Shown here one piece after another: positions 25,635 through 36,517 of a stretch of 64,000 bases of DNA (position 1 is the stretch's first letter; every line of letters starts with the position of its first letter). The stretch is from NCBI GenBank assembly GCA_963826795.1, contig CAWGYT010000012.1, forward strand, positions 158,535 through 222,534, written 5' to 3'. Origin of the DNA: CAWGYT01 sp963826795 (GTDB lineage Bacteria > Planctomycetota > Planctomycetia > Pirellulales > Pirellulaceae). The notes beneath the pieces were generated by a model, which saw only the letters and a list, made by a program, of their open reading frames with translations, made no database searches and had not been told where the DNA came from. The position numbers were made by a program, and so were the translations under genes.

Positions 25635-26819
25635 GTGAACTTGATCGCAGACGTCCGGTCGACGTTGAGTGAGATCCAATCCCAAGGACTCTACAAGCGC
25701 GAACGCATCATTCATTCCCCGCAGGGACGCACGATTCAGGTCGCCGCCGGCCGCAGCGTCCTGAACTTTTGTGCCAACAACTATCTGGGACTCGCGAATC
25801 ATCCCGAAATCATCGCGGCCGCACACGCGGGACTCGACCGCTGGGGCTATGGCCTGTCCTCGGTCCGCTTCATTTGTGGGACCCAGGACGTTCACTGCGA
25901 ACTGGAACAGCAGCTCTCCGAGTTCCTGGGAATGGAAGACACGATTTTGTACGCTTCGTGCTTTGACGCCAACGGAGGCCTCTTTGAAACGCTGCTGGGA
26001 CCGGAAGACGCGGTGATTTCCGACCAGCTGAATCATGCCAGCATTATCGACGGGATCCGACTGTGTAAGGCGCACCGATTCCGCTACGGCAATAACGACA
26101 TGGACGACCTGCGACGGCAACTGCAGGCGGCCACGGACCAAGGCGCGCGATACAAACTGATCACGACCGATGGCGTGTTCTCCATGGACGGCTACGTTGC
26201 CAAACTGGACACCATCTGCGACTTGGCCGACGAGTACGATGCGTTGGTTCACTTCGATGACTGCCACGCCACCGGCTTCCTGGGCGCCGGCGGGCGGGGG
26301 ACGCATGAATACCGCGGCGTGATGGGCCGCGTCGATTTAACGACGGGAACGTTGGGGAAGGCCTTGGGAGGAGCCAGCGGAGGCTACACGAGCGGTCGGA
26401 AGGAGCTGATCGAGCTGTTGCGGCAGCGCTCGCGACCTTACTTGTTTTCCAATTCCGTCCCGCCTCCCGTCGTGGCCGCCTCGCTGAAGGCCCTGGAAAT
26501 CGTCCAACGGGACGCCAGTCTTCGGCAACGCCTGGAGGAGAACACGCGTTTCTTTCGGGAAGGACTCGCGGCCCTCAATTTCCAACTCCTCCCGGGCGAA
26601 CATCCCATCGTGCCCATCATGATCGGCGACGCCGAGCGGGCCGCGGCCTTTGCCGAGCGGTTGCTGGAACGAGGTCTGTACGTCGTCGCGTTTTCCTTCC
26701 CCGTCGTGCCGCACGGTCAAGCGCGCATCCGCACGCAAGTTTCCGCCGCGCATCAACGCGAAGATCTCGAAATCGCGCTCCAGCTGTTCGGCGAAGTCAA
26801 ACATGAGCTCGGCTTGTGA
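25635..26819 (+). CDS. kbl: glycine C-acetyltransferase (2-amino-3-ketobutyrate CoA ligase)
   Basis: 394 aa, standard length. It splits 2-amino-3-oxobutyrate with CoA into glycine and acetyl-CoA. As a PLP enzyme of the alpha-oxoamine synthase family it shows FCANNYLGLANHPEI, CFDANGGLFETLLG, HFDDCHATGFLGAGG (about residue 205) and the PLP-binding Lys in TTGTLGKALGGASGG (about 240). It lies 14 bases after tdh, and its last 17 bases overlap the next gene, so tdh, kbl and the glycosylase gene look like one operon. Confidence 0.95.
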   Translation: MNLIADVRSTLSEIQSQGLYKRERIIHSPQGRTIQVAAGRSVLNFCANNYLGLANHPEIIAAAHAGLDRWGYGLSSVRFICGTQDVHCELEQQLSEFLGMEDTILYASCFDANGGLFETLLGPEDAVISDQLNHASIIDGIRLCKAHRFRYGNNDMDDLRRQLQAATDQGARYKLITTDGVFSMDGYVAKLDTICDLADEYDALVHFDDCHATGFLGAGGRGTHEYRGVMGRVDLTTGTLGKALGGASGGYTSGRKELIELLRQRSRPYLFSNSVPPPVVAASLKALEIVQRDASLRQRLEENTRFFREGLAALNFQLLPGEHPIVPIMIGDAERAAAFAERLLERGLYVVAFSFPVVPHGQARIRTQVSAAHQREDLEIALQLFGEVKHELGL

Positions 26820-27486
26820 TCCCGTGGCGCATCGGGAACAAATTCGCTGCCCCTGGCTTGATCTCTCCAAGCCGGATTACGTGGACTACCACGACCGGGA
26901 GTGGGGAGTTCCTGTCAATGATGATACGCGGATTTTTGAACACCTGACGCTGGAATCGGCGCAGGCCGGGCTGAGCTGGTACACGGTCTTGAGGAAGCGC
27001 GAGAACTACCGGCGGGCGTTCGGCGATTTTGAGGTCGACCGAGTTGCTCGCTTCACCACCCGACACGTCGACCAGATGATGCAAGACCCAGGGTTGATTC
27101 GCAACCGCTTGAAACTCCAGGCGGCGATCGACAATGCCCGGCGGTTCAAGGACGTGCAAGCCGAATTCGGCTCGTTCGCTCGGTACATCTGGGGCTTCGT
27201 CGAGGGTCGACCCTTGGTAAATCGCCGATCTCGTCTCGAGGATTACCCGGCGACAAGCCCTCAGTCGGACGCGCTGAGTCGCGATCTGAAGCGGCGGGGT
27301 TTCAAGTTCGTCGGCTCCACGATCTGCTACGCTCACATGCAGGCTACCGGCATGGTCAATGACCACACCGTCGACTGCTTTCGACGCGCCGAGATTCTGG
27401 CGGTGTACGACGACTGGATTGTCGAGACGAATCCAAAACCAAAAGCGTCATCTCGCACCCCGCCCCGCGATCGCCCACGGCGGTAG
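26803..27486 (+). CDS. tag: DNA-3-methyladenine glycosylase I
   Basis: About 227 aa from the ATG at 26803, inside the end of kbl; a GTG at 26824 is an alternative start. It removes 3-methyladenine from alkylated DNA. The Tag hallmarks are present: RCPWL followed by DYHDREWGVPV (zinc-binding Cys and His), ESAQAGLSWYTVLRKRENYR and, near the end, NDHTVDCFRR with the second His/Cys pair of the zinc snap. The C-terminal 25 residues (KPKASSRTPPRDRPRR) form a basic extension. Overlap with kbl implies translational coupling, an odd pairing of threonine catabolism and DNA repair. Confidence 0.9.
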   Translation: MSSACDPVAHREQIRCPWLDLSKPDYVDYHDREWGVPVNDDTRIFEHLTLESAQAGLSWYTVLRKRENYRRAFGDFEVDRVARFTTRHVDQMMQDPGLIRNRLKLQAAIDNARRFKDVQAEFGSFARYIWGFVEGRPLVNRRSRLEDYPATSPQSDALSRDLKRRGFKFVGSTICYAHMQATGMVNDHTVDCFRRAEILAVYDDWIVETNPKPKASSRTPPRDRPRR

Positions 27487-27579
27487 GACGAACGCGGCGC
27501 GCGTGGCCTCAACGCGGGAGGCCACGGCGCGGATGAATCCTGCGGAGGAAGACTCAAGTCGTTGCTTACAACGGGTCGG

Positions 27580-28964
27580 TTACCGAGTGCGGCGACGCGA
27601 ACCAATGGCGATCATGCCAATCAGCAAGAGGCGCAACTTGCGGGTTCCGGCACCGACGCAACCGAAGGACGCGGACCCAGCTCAAATCCGCCGTCGGCAA
27701 ATGCGGCGACCAGGTCCGCACTGTCGAACACCAAGTCGCCGCTCCAGTCACCCTCCGACCAGGTCGCCATTTCCGTCGTCTCGTACTTACCGGCCGCGAA
27801 GACCGCCACCAAGTCGTCGGTGCTGAAGACTTTGTCGAAATTCGCATCTCCAAACCATGTCTTGGCGTGATCCTGGACCCAAATAATGCGGTCCTGGTCA
27901 TTGACCAAACCGTCCGCATTTTCGTCGAACGTCGCGAGATCCGGATTCGCCACCTGCATCTCGTTCGCCTGCAGGTCGATATCCGCCAAATCGATCAGCC
28001 CGTCAAAGTTGTAGTCGCCCGGCGTCCTGGGCAAGGCTTCACCGATCGCGACGTTGTACAACAACTGCGCATCTTCTTCCGTCAGCACACGATCCAGCCA
28101 GATCGCGACTTCGTCTTGAGAACCGGAATGGGTCGTCGAGTCCAACGGATCGGCGCGGCGCCCCCCGATCTTCGCCAAACCGGTGTCCGTTCCCCAACCG
28201 GTGGTTCCCGGCAGCATGTCACTGGTGCGGTCCACCCCATTGAGATACAGGTGAATATTCTGAGTTCGCTCCAAGGCGGTGGTACCCTCCGTGGTCGCGA
28301 CAATGTGCCACCAACCATTCTCGGCGCCGTTGAGGCCTCGATCCGCGCCGCTGTTGGTGAACTCAACCCCTTCGTCCGGCAGAAACAGGGAACGGTGCCC
28401 ACATTCCACTTCGTCGAAGCATTCCACCGTCGGATTAGTGGAGACAACGATCCCATCGTTGCCAACGACGATTTGAAAGCTCGTGAGCGGGTCTGCGACG
28501 TTGTTCGTAAAAATCCGATCACCGCCCTGCGCGGGCCCCCCCAACGCGAACACGGCCACTGACATTGCGTTGGCTGCAAATTCATTGCCATCACCTAGCG
28601 TGATGTGGCCCGCATTGTTGCTGGCGTGCGCGACATTGTCCTCACCCAGCCCCACGATGTCGATGTAATCGCCTATGTCATCCCACTCGCTGGAAATGGT
28701 CCAAGCACCTCCTTCGATCAGGAAATCCGGTCCCGGGGCCCCGACTTCCGGAGGCCCGTTCACGTAATCGCCGTTGTACGTGCCGGTGGGACCTCGCCCC
28801 ATCGCGTCCACGACCCCCGTCGAGGTGTCGGTTTCGTTGAGTCGATAATAGTAGGTAGGTTGCAAACTCTTGACAGCCTGAGCGTAAGGCGGATCGGCGC
28901 CGAAGGCGGTGGCCGTTACGGAAAGCAAACAGAGTAAGGCGGGAACAAACTGGCGGCACGTCAT
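27580..28964 (-). CDS. secreted LamG-like protein with dockerin-type repeat and PEP-CTERM tail, frameshifted at the end
   Basis: The ATG at 28964 opens a signal peptide (FVPALLCLLSVTATAFGA). Residues 30-270 form a LamG/concanavalin-like domain (YYYRLNETDTSTGVVDAMG, WWHIVATTEG, GSQDEVAIWLDRVLTEEDAQ). Residues 285-430 contain EF-hand-like dockerin motifs (GDYNFDGLIDLADIDL, FGDANFDKVFSTDDLVAVFA, GDWSGDLVFDSADLVAAF). The annotated frame stops just after VPEPASCASC at 27621. Shifting frame at about 27626-27634 restores LLLIGMIAIGSRRRTR and a TAA at 27580, a normal PEP-CTERM helix and basic tail. It would be exported and anchored or processed by exosortase; the ligand is unknown. Confidence 0.75.
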
Positions 28965-29536
28965 TGGTCATCCCTTATTGTATTTAAGCAAATCAACGCA
29001 CGAGCTTCGACGATACTCTTTCGACACCGAAGCGACAAGGCTCTGGAATCGGAGTTGTACCGCAGCACGCGCGTCTCATCCGACGGATCCAGCATCAATA
29101 CCGCGATAGACCCACCCCTTCTAGTGACTCCCCTCTACGCAAGAGGTGGCAAACGCCTCAACGCGGCGCGGACAATCCATGTCAGTCCGAAGCAGAGGGG
29201 TTGTCGGATGATGCAACCGCTGCAAATCAGCGGGAGGGTGAACTGACAGGGGTCGGTCCACCGCTGTCCGTTTCGATGCAGCAAACGCCTCGCTGGAGTG
29301 TTAAACTGGCAAAATCCAAGTTCAGCTTTCTTGACAACATCGCTTCACGCCCGTTCGACGCTCGGATCGGGCGGACTCAAGCAGTTCGCCGAAAAAACGA
29401 CTGCGGACCGGGTGTGCGTCTCAGATGACACCCACGCGAGTTGGGTCCACCGTTTCAGTCGGCTTGTTCCACTTCAACGGCTTCCCCGTGACACACGCCC
29501 GACTGATGCAATAAATGTCATGCAAAATGTCGGCAG
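28965..29536. other. intergenic region, no gene recognised
   Basis: About 570 bases with only short frames of noise-like composition. It separates the LamG gene from a zone of gene remnants. Nothing regulatory could be placed with confidence. Confidence 0.4.
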
Positions 29537-30017
29537 TCAGAGTGTTGTCGCTTGCACGTAAGCAAAACACGGTACTTGGGGCGATGCCGACCAATCTTCG
29601 AATCGCAGCCCGGGAACGCGTTCGAAATCGACACGATTCCGCGTGAGGAGAACCATGTTGTTTGCCAACACAATCGATGCGATGCGCAAGTCCATCGGGC
29701 CAACACGTAACTGCGAAGAGCGGAGATCTCGGTGTTTTTCGGCGGCGTCGCTCGAGAAATCAAGCAGGGGAATCTGGCAATCGTTGGCGAGCTGATGACG
29801 GAGTCGTGCGTACGCGACTACTCCCTGTTCAGGCGATCTTGCCTTCGCGACGTAGGCCATTCAACCGCGAATCGGTTCTTCATCGCTTACAATCGTTGCG
29901 AACAGCTGATCGTTGTGGAGATCCGCAAGTCGTTCCCGCCAACGTGTCGAGTCGTCCCCGCTCCACTCGAGTAAAGTCATGTGGTCTGTGTCGAGAACAT
30001 ACGTGCGGTCTACTCAT
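29537..30017 (-). pseudogene. degenerate VapC-type PIN-domain toxin
   Basis: The C-terminal half is an open 107-codon frame with VGPMDLRIASIVLANNMVLL and TRNRVDFERVPGLRFEDW, typical of PIN/VapC ribonucleases. Directly upstream in the same frame, past a TGA at 29861-29863, lies the missing N-terminal half: YVLDTDHMTLLEWSGDD, with the first catalytic Asp, then ATIVSDEEPIRG. Relatives have Trp where this TGA stands, so a TGG-to-TGA change is likely. The natural start ATGAGTAGACCGCAC at 30017 is one base out of frame with YVLDTD. With a stop and a frameshift the toxin should be dead. No antitoxin gene is visible upstream, where a PKD fragment abuts it. Confidence 0.75.
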
Positions 30018-30452
30018 CTGTGATCGTTGGACTCATCGTTTCGGCGGTTTCTCCGTCGCCGAAATGCCAGCGGTAGGTCAACAGGTCGCCGTCCGGATCG
30101 CTTGACAGAGAAGCATCGAACGCGAACGCCTGATCCTCGTCACGGCCTGGGCTAGCGCCGGCGTCGGCGATTGGCGGAGCTGACGTAATCGGCGTAGACA
30201 CGGAAATGAAACCGTCGTCTCCTCCCGCCGACGCAAGCGTCCCCGAGACGTTCGGAAACGCAGCATCCGTGGATTGGATGTAGCCGGTCGCGCAGATGGC
30301 GCCGTTCGCCCCGACTTGAAGAATGCGGGGCGTTTCGTTCCCCGGGCCCCAAAACAATCGGCCGTCAGAAAACCGCCTGCCAGCGGGTCAAGCACAACCA
30401 CGATGCCGTTATTCGCGCCGGCGGACTGTCGTCCGATGCCGTCCACACTCAC
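30010..30452 (-). pseudogene. fragment of an SBBP/PKD-repeat surface protein
   Basis: No start can be placed. One frame gives SVDGIGRQSAGANNGIVVVL, then the reading moves near 30340-30360 to a frame with ILQVGANGAICATGYIQSTD and SAGGDDGFISV, an SBBP-like beta-propeller unit. This is followed by a PKD-type domain start (DEDQAFAFDASLSSDPDGDL, YRWHFGDGETAE) that ends abruptly at 30010. PKD domains normally continue with a GTYTVTLTV strand, which is absent. Both ends are cut, and the 3' end overlaps the vapC remnant by a few bases, so this is a piece of a larger extracellular protein left by rearrangement. Confidence 0.6.
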
Positions 30453-30723
30453 GGTTTCAGTATTGTGCGGGAAGGCTGAGGCTATTCGGGTCGCCAGAAG
30501 TATCGCGCATCGGGTGGCATCCCTTGATCACGACGTGGTCCAACGGTGGTATCATGGACAAGCGGCGTCGACACGGTCTTGCACACTAAGCTTCCGTCAC
30601 GACTCGTCGACCGCACATGCCCCGAACTTGGGCGGAATTCCTCGCCAGCCATGCAAGTTTGTCAGCAGTCAACAAAGGGCTTCGCTCGTTCCATCGAGGA
30701 CGCAGAAGAACAACCTAATTGCG

Positions 30724-31309
30724 ATGACAGATTACTCCCCGAATGACGTTACTCGCATTCTGCACGCCGTGGAGCGGGGGGAGGAAGGCGCACTGGATGA
30801 GCTATTGCCGCTGCTCTACGACGAACTTCGATTGCTGGCGGCTCAGAAACTCTCCCAGGAAGCTCCCGGGCAGACGCTGCAGGCAACGGCCCTGGTCCAC
30901 GAAGTCTTCTTGCGTCTGACCGGCGGAAACAGCCAGAGTTGGAACAGTCGCGGGCAGTTTTTTGCGGCGGCGGCGGAAGCGATGCGCAGGATTCTTATTG
31001 ACAATGCCCGGCGCAAGAAGAGCCTCAAACGTGGCGGCAACTGGGAGCGGGTGAGCCTCGATGATGTCGTGGTTGTGAATGACTGCGGCATGCCCGTGGA
31101 AGACCTGCTCAGCCTGGATGAAGCCCTGGATCGCCTGGCAGAAGTCGATCCGAAGGTGGCCGAACTCGTGAAACTCAGGTTCTTCGCCGGACTGACGGGC
31201 AAGCAAGCAGGCGAGGCTATCGGGGATTTCCCACAATACGGCGGACGCCTATTGGGCGTACGCCCGGGCCTGGTTGCGGACGGCCATCGACGACGGGCGC
31301 GATCCGTAA
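30724..31309 (+). CDS. ECF sigma factor (planctomycete Sig-70 X6-like), frameshifted near the C-terminus
   Basis: Starts at ATG 30724. Region 2 is clear (LLPLLYDELRLLAAQKLSQE, ALVHEVFLRLTGGNSQSWNS, RGQFFAAAAEAMRRILIDNA), as is the start of region 4 (VAELVKLRFFAGLTGKQAGE). The frame then departs. Removing one G from the GGGG run at 31222-31225 restores GISHNTADAYWAYARAWLRT and AIDDGRDP to a TAA at 31309, the normal ending of this family. The kinase-WD40 gene follows 126 bases downstream, the same order as in the two other sigma/kinase pairs of this window. Without region 4 the annotated frame would be inactive. Confidence 0.8.
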
Positions 31310-31434
31310 CTTGAGCTGCGAATCGAGTCGACGCCGCGGTTTTTGCTGCTCCGAGATTTTCTCTGGGGTATCGGGCCCTCGGATTGCGCATTACTTATTA
31401 GACGGAGTCACTTTCGGGAGAATCTCATTTGAGC

Positions 31435-34400
31435 ATGGCTGAAAACACCGAACGCGACATTTTCGTACACGCCCATCAATTGAATTCGGATGACGAGCGC
31501 GAGGCGTACCTGAAGGAGGCCTGCGCTGGCCGTCCCGAATTGCTGGAGCGTGTCAAGAACGCTGTTCAAAGCCAATGCTATCGAGGATGGCTTTCTGGAG
31601 ACGCCCGACGCTGGAGACGACGATTGCGTTTGCATGACGACGGGCTCACCGAACGGCACCGGGACGGTGATCGGCCGCTACAAGCTGCTCGAGCGGATCG
31701 GGGAAGGCGGCATGGCGGTCGTGTACATGGCCGAGCAGGAGCAGCCGGTGCGACGCAAAGTCGCGGTAAAGATTATCAAGCCCGGCATGGACACCGAAAA
31801 CGTCATCGCACGCTTCGAGGCGGAGCGTCAGGCGCTGGCGCTGATGGACCATCCTCATATCGCGAAGATCTTCGACGGCGGAGCCACGGAGACGGGACGT
31901 CCGTACTTCGTGATGGAGTTGGTTCGCGGCGTGCCGATCACCGAGTACTGCGACCAGAATCAGCTCAGCACCCGCGAACGGCTCGATCTGTTTATTCAGG
32001 TGTGCGAAGCCGTTCAGCACGCGCATCAAAAGGGCATTATCCATCGCGATCTCAAGCCGTCGAATATCCTGGTAACACTCCAGGACGGCAAGCCGATGCC
32101 CAAGGTCATCGACTTCGGGATCGCAAAGGCGACGCAGAGTCGTCTTACCGAAAAGACGCTCTTCACGCGGTTCCACTTCTTCGTCGGTACACCGGCCTAC
32201 ATGAGTCCGGAGCAAGCCCATATGGGCGGCCTGGACATTGATACGCGGGCCGATATCTATGCCCTTGGGGCGCTGCTCTACGAACTGCTCACCGGCCGAA
32301 CGCCGTTCGAACCAAAGGAACTCACGAGCTTCGAGGATTGTCGACGGACGATCCAGGAAAAGGAGCCAGCTCGTCCCTCGTCGCGTGTCTCTACGCTGCA
32401 GGTGAGCGAGATCACGACGACGGCCAAGCGACAGGCAGACGGAGCCAGCTCAGCTGATTCGCCTGCTCCGCACCGACCTCGACTGGATCACGATGAAGTG
32501 CCTGGAAAAGGATCGCACACGCCGATACGAGACTGCCAGCGCGCTGGCACAAGACATTCGTCGTTATCTGGATGGCGATGTGGTCGTGGCCAGACCGCCA
32601 AGCGACGACGTACCGCGTGCAAAAGTTCGTTCGCCGTAACAAGGTGGCCGTGGCATCGCCAGCGTGGTCTTGCTTGCGGCCATCGTGAGCACGTGGCAGG
32701 CGATTCGCGCCACGCGGGCCGTCTGGGAGCAGAATCGGTTGCGGGGGGAGGTCGAGGCCGCCTTGAAAAAGGAAGAACAACAGCGACGACGAGCCGAGGA
32801 CGGAGAATTGGCTGCTCTGCGACGAGCCTACAACTCGGATATGACCCTGGCGCAGCTCGCGTTGGCAGCCAACAACTACGGGCGTGTCGTGGGCCTGCTG
32901 GACCGCTATCGACCAAGGTCGGAGGGACCGGACCTTCGCCGGTGGGAGTGGCGCTACTTCTGGAATCAGTCACGTAGCGAAGCGGCGTTTGCACTTCCCC
33001 AACAGCCGGATGCGATCGCCGGACTCGCCCTTTCTCCAGACGCCCGGCTGCTGGTATCGACCGACCTGAGCGGGAGGCTCAAGCTCTGGGACCTGACCAA
33101 ACGCACGGAGCTGATGGTCCACCGAAGAACCTGGATTGGATGCTCGATTGTTCGCGTTCTCGCACGACGGCGCTCGACTGGCCACCATCGTTCATCAGGA
33201 CCGCCGGACGACGGTAAGAGTCTGGATCGTGGCAGAACGAAAGGTAACGGTTGAGTTTCCCTGTGATGGCTGGGTCCGCGCTTGGCGTTCAGCCCCGACG
33301 ACGACGGGACTTCTGCTCTTCGGACACGACCTATCCGTGGACAAATGGGATTTCCAAACGCAGCAGCTCGATAACAGTACTTCCGCTCAAGCCACGTCAT
33401 CCGGCCGCTCAGACTTGGGGGCAGGTCGCCTTGCGACAGTTCTCGCCGGATTGCCAAAGGATTGCTTTCCTGGACGGAGAGCGAATTCGCGTGTTGGATC
33501 ATCGACGACGGGATCGAGATCGCAGACCTGGAAGGGTTTCAGGAAGGAACGTGGTCGCTGGCCTTCTCACCGGATGGCACAATGCTCGGCGGCGGGACCT
33601 TCGTCGGCCGCAACGTCGACGGATATCAAACTGTTCTCTCTGGACTCAGGAGCAGAACTGCGTCGCCTGGTCGGACACGTTTCGTGGGTCCCAGCGCTCG
33701 CGTTTACCCCGGACGGAACGCAACTCGTGTCAACCGGCGCCGATCAAACGATTCGGATTTGGAACGTGCCCAGGGACGAACAACGGGCAGTCTTGCACGG
33801 GCATCTTTCCGAGATCTATCGCGTCGCCGTTTCATCGGACGGGAACACGATCGTCAGTGGCAGCAAAGACGGTACGATTCTGGCTTGGGACGCGAAACAC
33901 GTCGAACGCCGAAACCGGTTCGACACGCTGCCAATTCCGGTGTCGCAGACTCGTCTTCATTCCCGAGATCGCGGAAATGCTCAGCTGTCGACCCGGACGG
34001 CAATGTGACCCTTTGGGATTCCGAGACACTGCAGCCGTTGGAATCGCTGAATTCGCTTGGGCAAGGGAGTGAAGAAGTCTGCTCGTCTCGTCGGACGGAA
34101 CGCGTGTCTACGCGAAGCACGGTCGAGGTGAAGTGGTCACGATTTGGATTGGCCGACCCGGCAAGTCATCACGACCCTGAATGAAGAACCGGGCCAGGGC
34201 GGACCGGCAGACCGTGGGGCTGATCAATAACGATCGCACGTTGGTGCTCGCGGTGGCAGGCTCGACGGTTCGCTTGATCGATACCGAGTCCTGGAAGACG
34301 AGTGCGCAATGGCACACCGATGCGTGACACCGTGGCTCGGTAGCCGAGCCAGTGTCTCCGGACGAAGCAGGCATCTTGGCCGCCGGCGGAATTCGCGGGC

Positions 34401-35013
34401 CACTCCATTTCCTGGATCTTGCCAATGGCCAGAGTCCGAACCATCGAAACATGCACAGCCATGGGGCGCATCCGATCTTGCCTTTTCACCCGACGGACGC
34501 CTGCTCGCGACTTCCTCGTTGGAAGGAATCATTCGTTTGTGGGACACCTCCAACTCTGGAAGTCGTTGACGAGCTGCGCGGTCATCTGATCGGGGTCAAC
34601 GCGGTGGTCTTTTCGCCCGACGGGCAACGCCTGGCCTCGGGCAGTCAGGGCGAGGAAGCCGTCAAGCTGTGGGATGTGCTCGACGGGGCAGGAGGTGGCC
34701 ACGCTCGCGGGCGAAGGGCCTGATCTCGGATGGACTGGCATTCTCACCCGATGGCAATCTGCTGGTGGGGATCAACGCCCAGGACAAGGCCCATATCTGG
34801 CGGGCGCCGTCATTTGACGAAATCGCGGCCGACAGAGTCGCGACCGGATGCCCGGCGAGACTCGCCAGCGTCGCCTTGAATCCGACTGGCGCTATGTCGA
34901 TTTGCGGCTCATTTGCGTCTGCTTCGATCGCGATGTTTCGAGTTTTTCGTGATTTTTTCTGGGGTACGCCGCCTGCTCGATTACGCGACTACGATAAGAG
35001 CCTAAGAGCGTGA
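31435..35013 (+). pseudogene. serine/threonine kinase with WD40 repeats, heavily frameshifted
   Basis: The pieces, in order: an N-terminal SNDEREAYLKEACAGRPELL-like helical region; after a shift near 31560, GFLETPDAG and a Hanks-type kinase domain (RIGEGGMAVVY, VAVKIIK, IIHRDLKPSNIL, DFGIAKA, GTPAYMSPEQA) that is intact to about 32410; the kinase tail (DLDWITMKCLEKDRTRRYET) in another frame; a membrane segment (VVLLAAIVSTWQAI) near 32680; then WD40 units scattered over all three frames (LVSTDLSGRLKLWD, FTPDGTQLVSTGADQTIRIW, FSPDGQRLASGSQGEEAVKL) to 35013. At least eight frame changes are needed. Kinase catalytic residues are present. It is either a decayed gene or a badly resolved stretch of assembly. 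It belongs with the sigma factor upstream. Confidence 0.75.
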
Positions 35014-35107
35014 ATGATGCAGGCAACGGCGACCGTGGAAGTCCTGAGCCCGTCCGTTGAGCAGCGGACACTGAAACCGATGGCGTATTCGTGGAAGGGA
35101 TGAAAAG

Positions 35108-36517
35108 ATGAAGATGAAAGTGAACGTTGGCGATGGCGTCGTCGTCGGGATCGTCGCGTGCCTGCAGCAGTCTGGCCGCCGATTGGCCGCAGTATCTTGG
35201 TCCAGACAGAAATTCAACGTCGCCGGAAAAGGGGCTGTTGCGTTCCTGGCCGGAGAATGGGCCGGAAGTTCTGTGGACCGTCGACAGTTGGCAGAGGTTA
35301 CGGCGGACCTGTTGTCAAGGACGGCAAGGTGTATTTGCTCGACCGAGATGATGAGGTTGGCGACAAACTTCGCTGCTTCAATCTCGCCGATGGCAAAGAA
35401 CTCTGGTCTTACGCCTATGACGCTCCCGGTTCGGTGATGTTTCCCGGCTCTCGAAGCGTGCCGACGGTGGATGGCAGATCATGTCTATACGTGCGGCCAC
35501 AACGGCGACCTTTATTGCATCGATATCAACACACACAAGCCCGTCTGGAAGGCAAACGTGTGGACGGACTTCGGCGGTAAACCGGCAAGCGGCACGTCAG
35601 GTGGATTTCAGGATCACGCGAACCCGGCAGTTTTCCCATCTGGGCCATTACGCAGTGCCCATTGGTTTACGGCGATTTGCTGATCGTCGCATCCCAAGCT
35701 CCGGATGCCGGTGTCGTGGCTTATGACAAACTCACAGGTGACGTGAAATGGAAAACTCCCAATCTTGGCAATGAATCCTATGCCAGTCCTTCCGTTGTGA
35801 AAATCGACGGAAACGACCATGTTGTAATGGTTATTTCATCGACTAATCCTTTTGGAAATCGAGGACCGCCTCGAACTCTGGGTAAGGTTGTTGGAATCGA
35901 ACCCCTTACGGGAAAAGTCCTTTGGGAATACGACAAGTGGAACTGCCACATTTCTGTACCCTGTGCCGTTGATGCAGGTGAAAACCGAGTCCTCGTGGTG
36001 GGCGGATACGAACTCGGCGCGACCATGATCAAGGTCGAAAAGAAGGATGACGGAAGCTACGTCGCAAACGAACTGTTTACAACCGAGGAGTTTGGCGATC
36101 AAACGAAGCCGCCGATTCTGCACGACGGTTATTTCTACGCACAGTACGGAACGAACAATCGCCGAGATGGCTTGGTCTGCATGAACATGGATGGCGAGAT
36201 CATGTGGAAGACCAAACGCGATCCTAGATTTCAACAAAGGCAGCATGATTCTGGTCGATGGCCTGATCCTGGCGACCGATGGCGAAAAGTCGCTCTATCT
36301 GATTGACCCTGACCCTCCGGAATTCAAGCAACTCGCGTCGGCAGAATTGCTCGGAGAAGGCGGAGGAGACAGCGAAGGTATCGCCGGACGAGTCGGAGGT
36401 AGAACTCAAAACTGGGCACCCATTGCCCTTTCCGAAGGCAAGCTGCTCATTCGAGACCACAGCGAGATGAAGTGCGTCAAGGTTGTCGAAGTGATCTGCC
36501 GTAGAGACTGCAATTGA
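35108..36517 (+). pseudogene. quinoprotein-like (PQQ-repeat) beta-propeller protein, frameshifted copy 1
   Basis: From ATG 35108 a signal-peptide-like start is followed, across several frames, by LAADWPQYLGPDRNSTSPEK, GLLRSWPENGPEVLWTV, GPVVKDGKVYLLDRDDEVGD, VYTCGHNGDLYCIDINTHKP and the longest open stretch (35662-36240; VAYDKLTGDVKWKTPNLGNE and similar), ending with SLYLIDPDPPEFKQLASAEL. These W-rich repeats are those of PQQ-like beta-propellers (outer-membrane BamB or quinoprotein dehydrogenase fold) common in planctomycete secretomes. At least four frame changes occur. The stop overlaps the start of the next copy (TGATG). Whether it binds PQQ is unknown. Confidence 0.7.
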
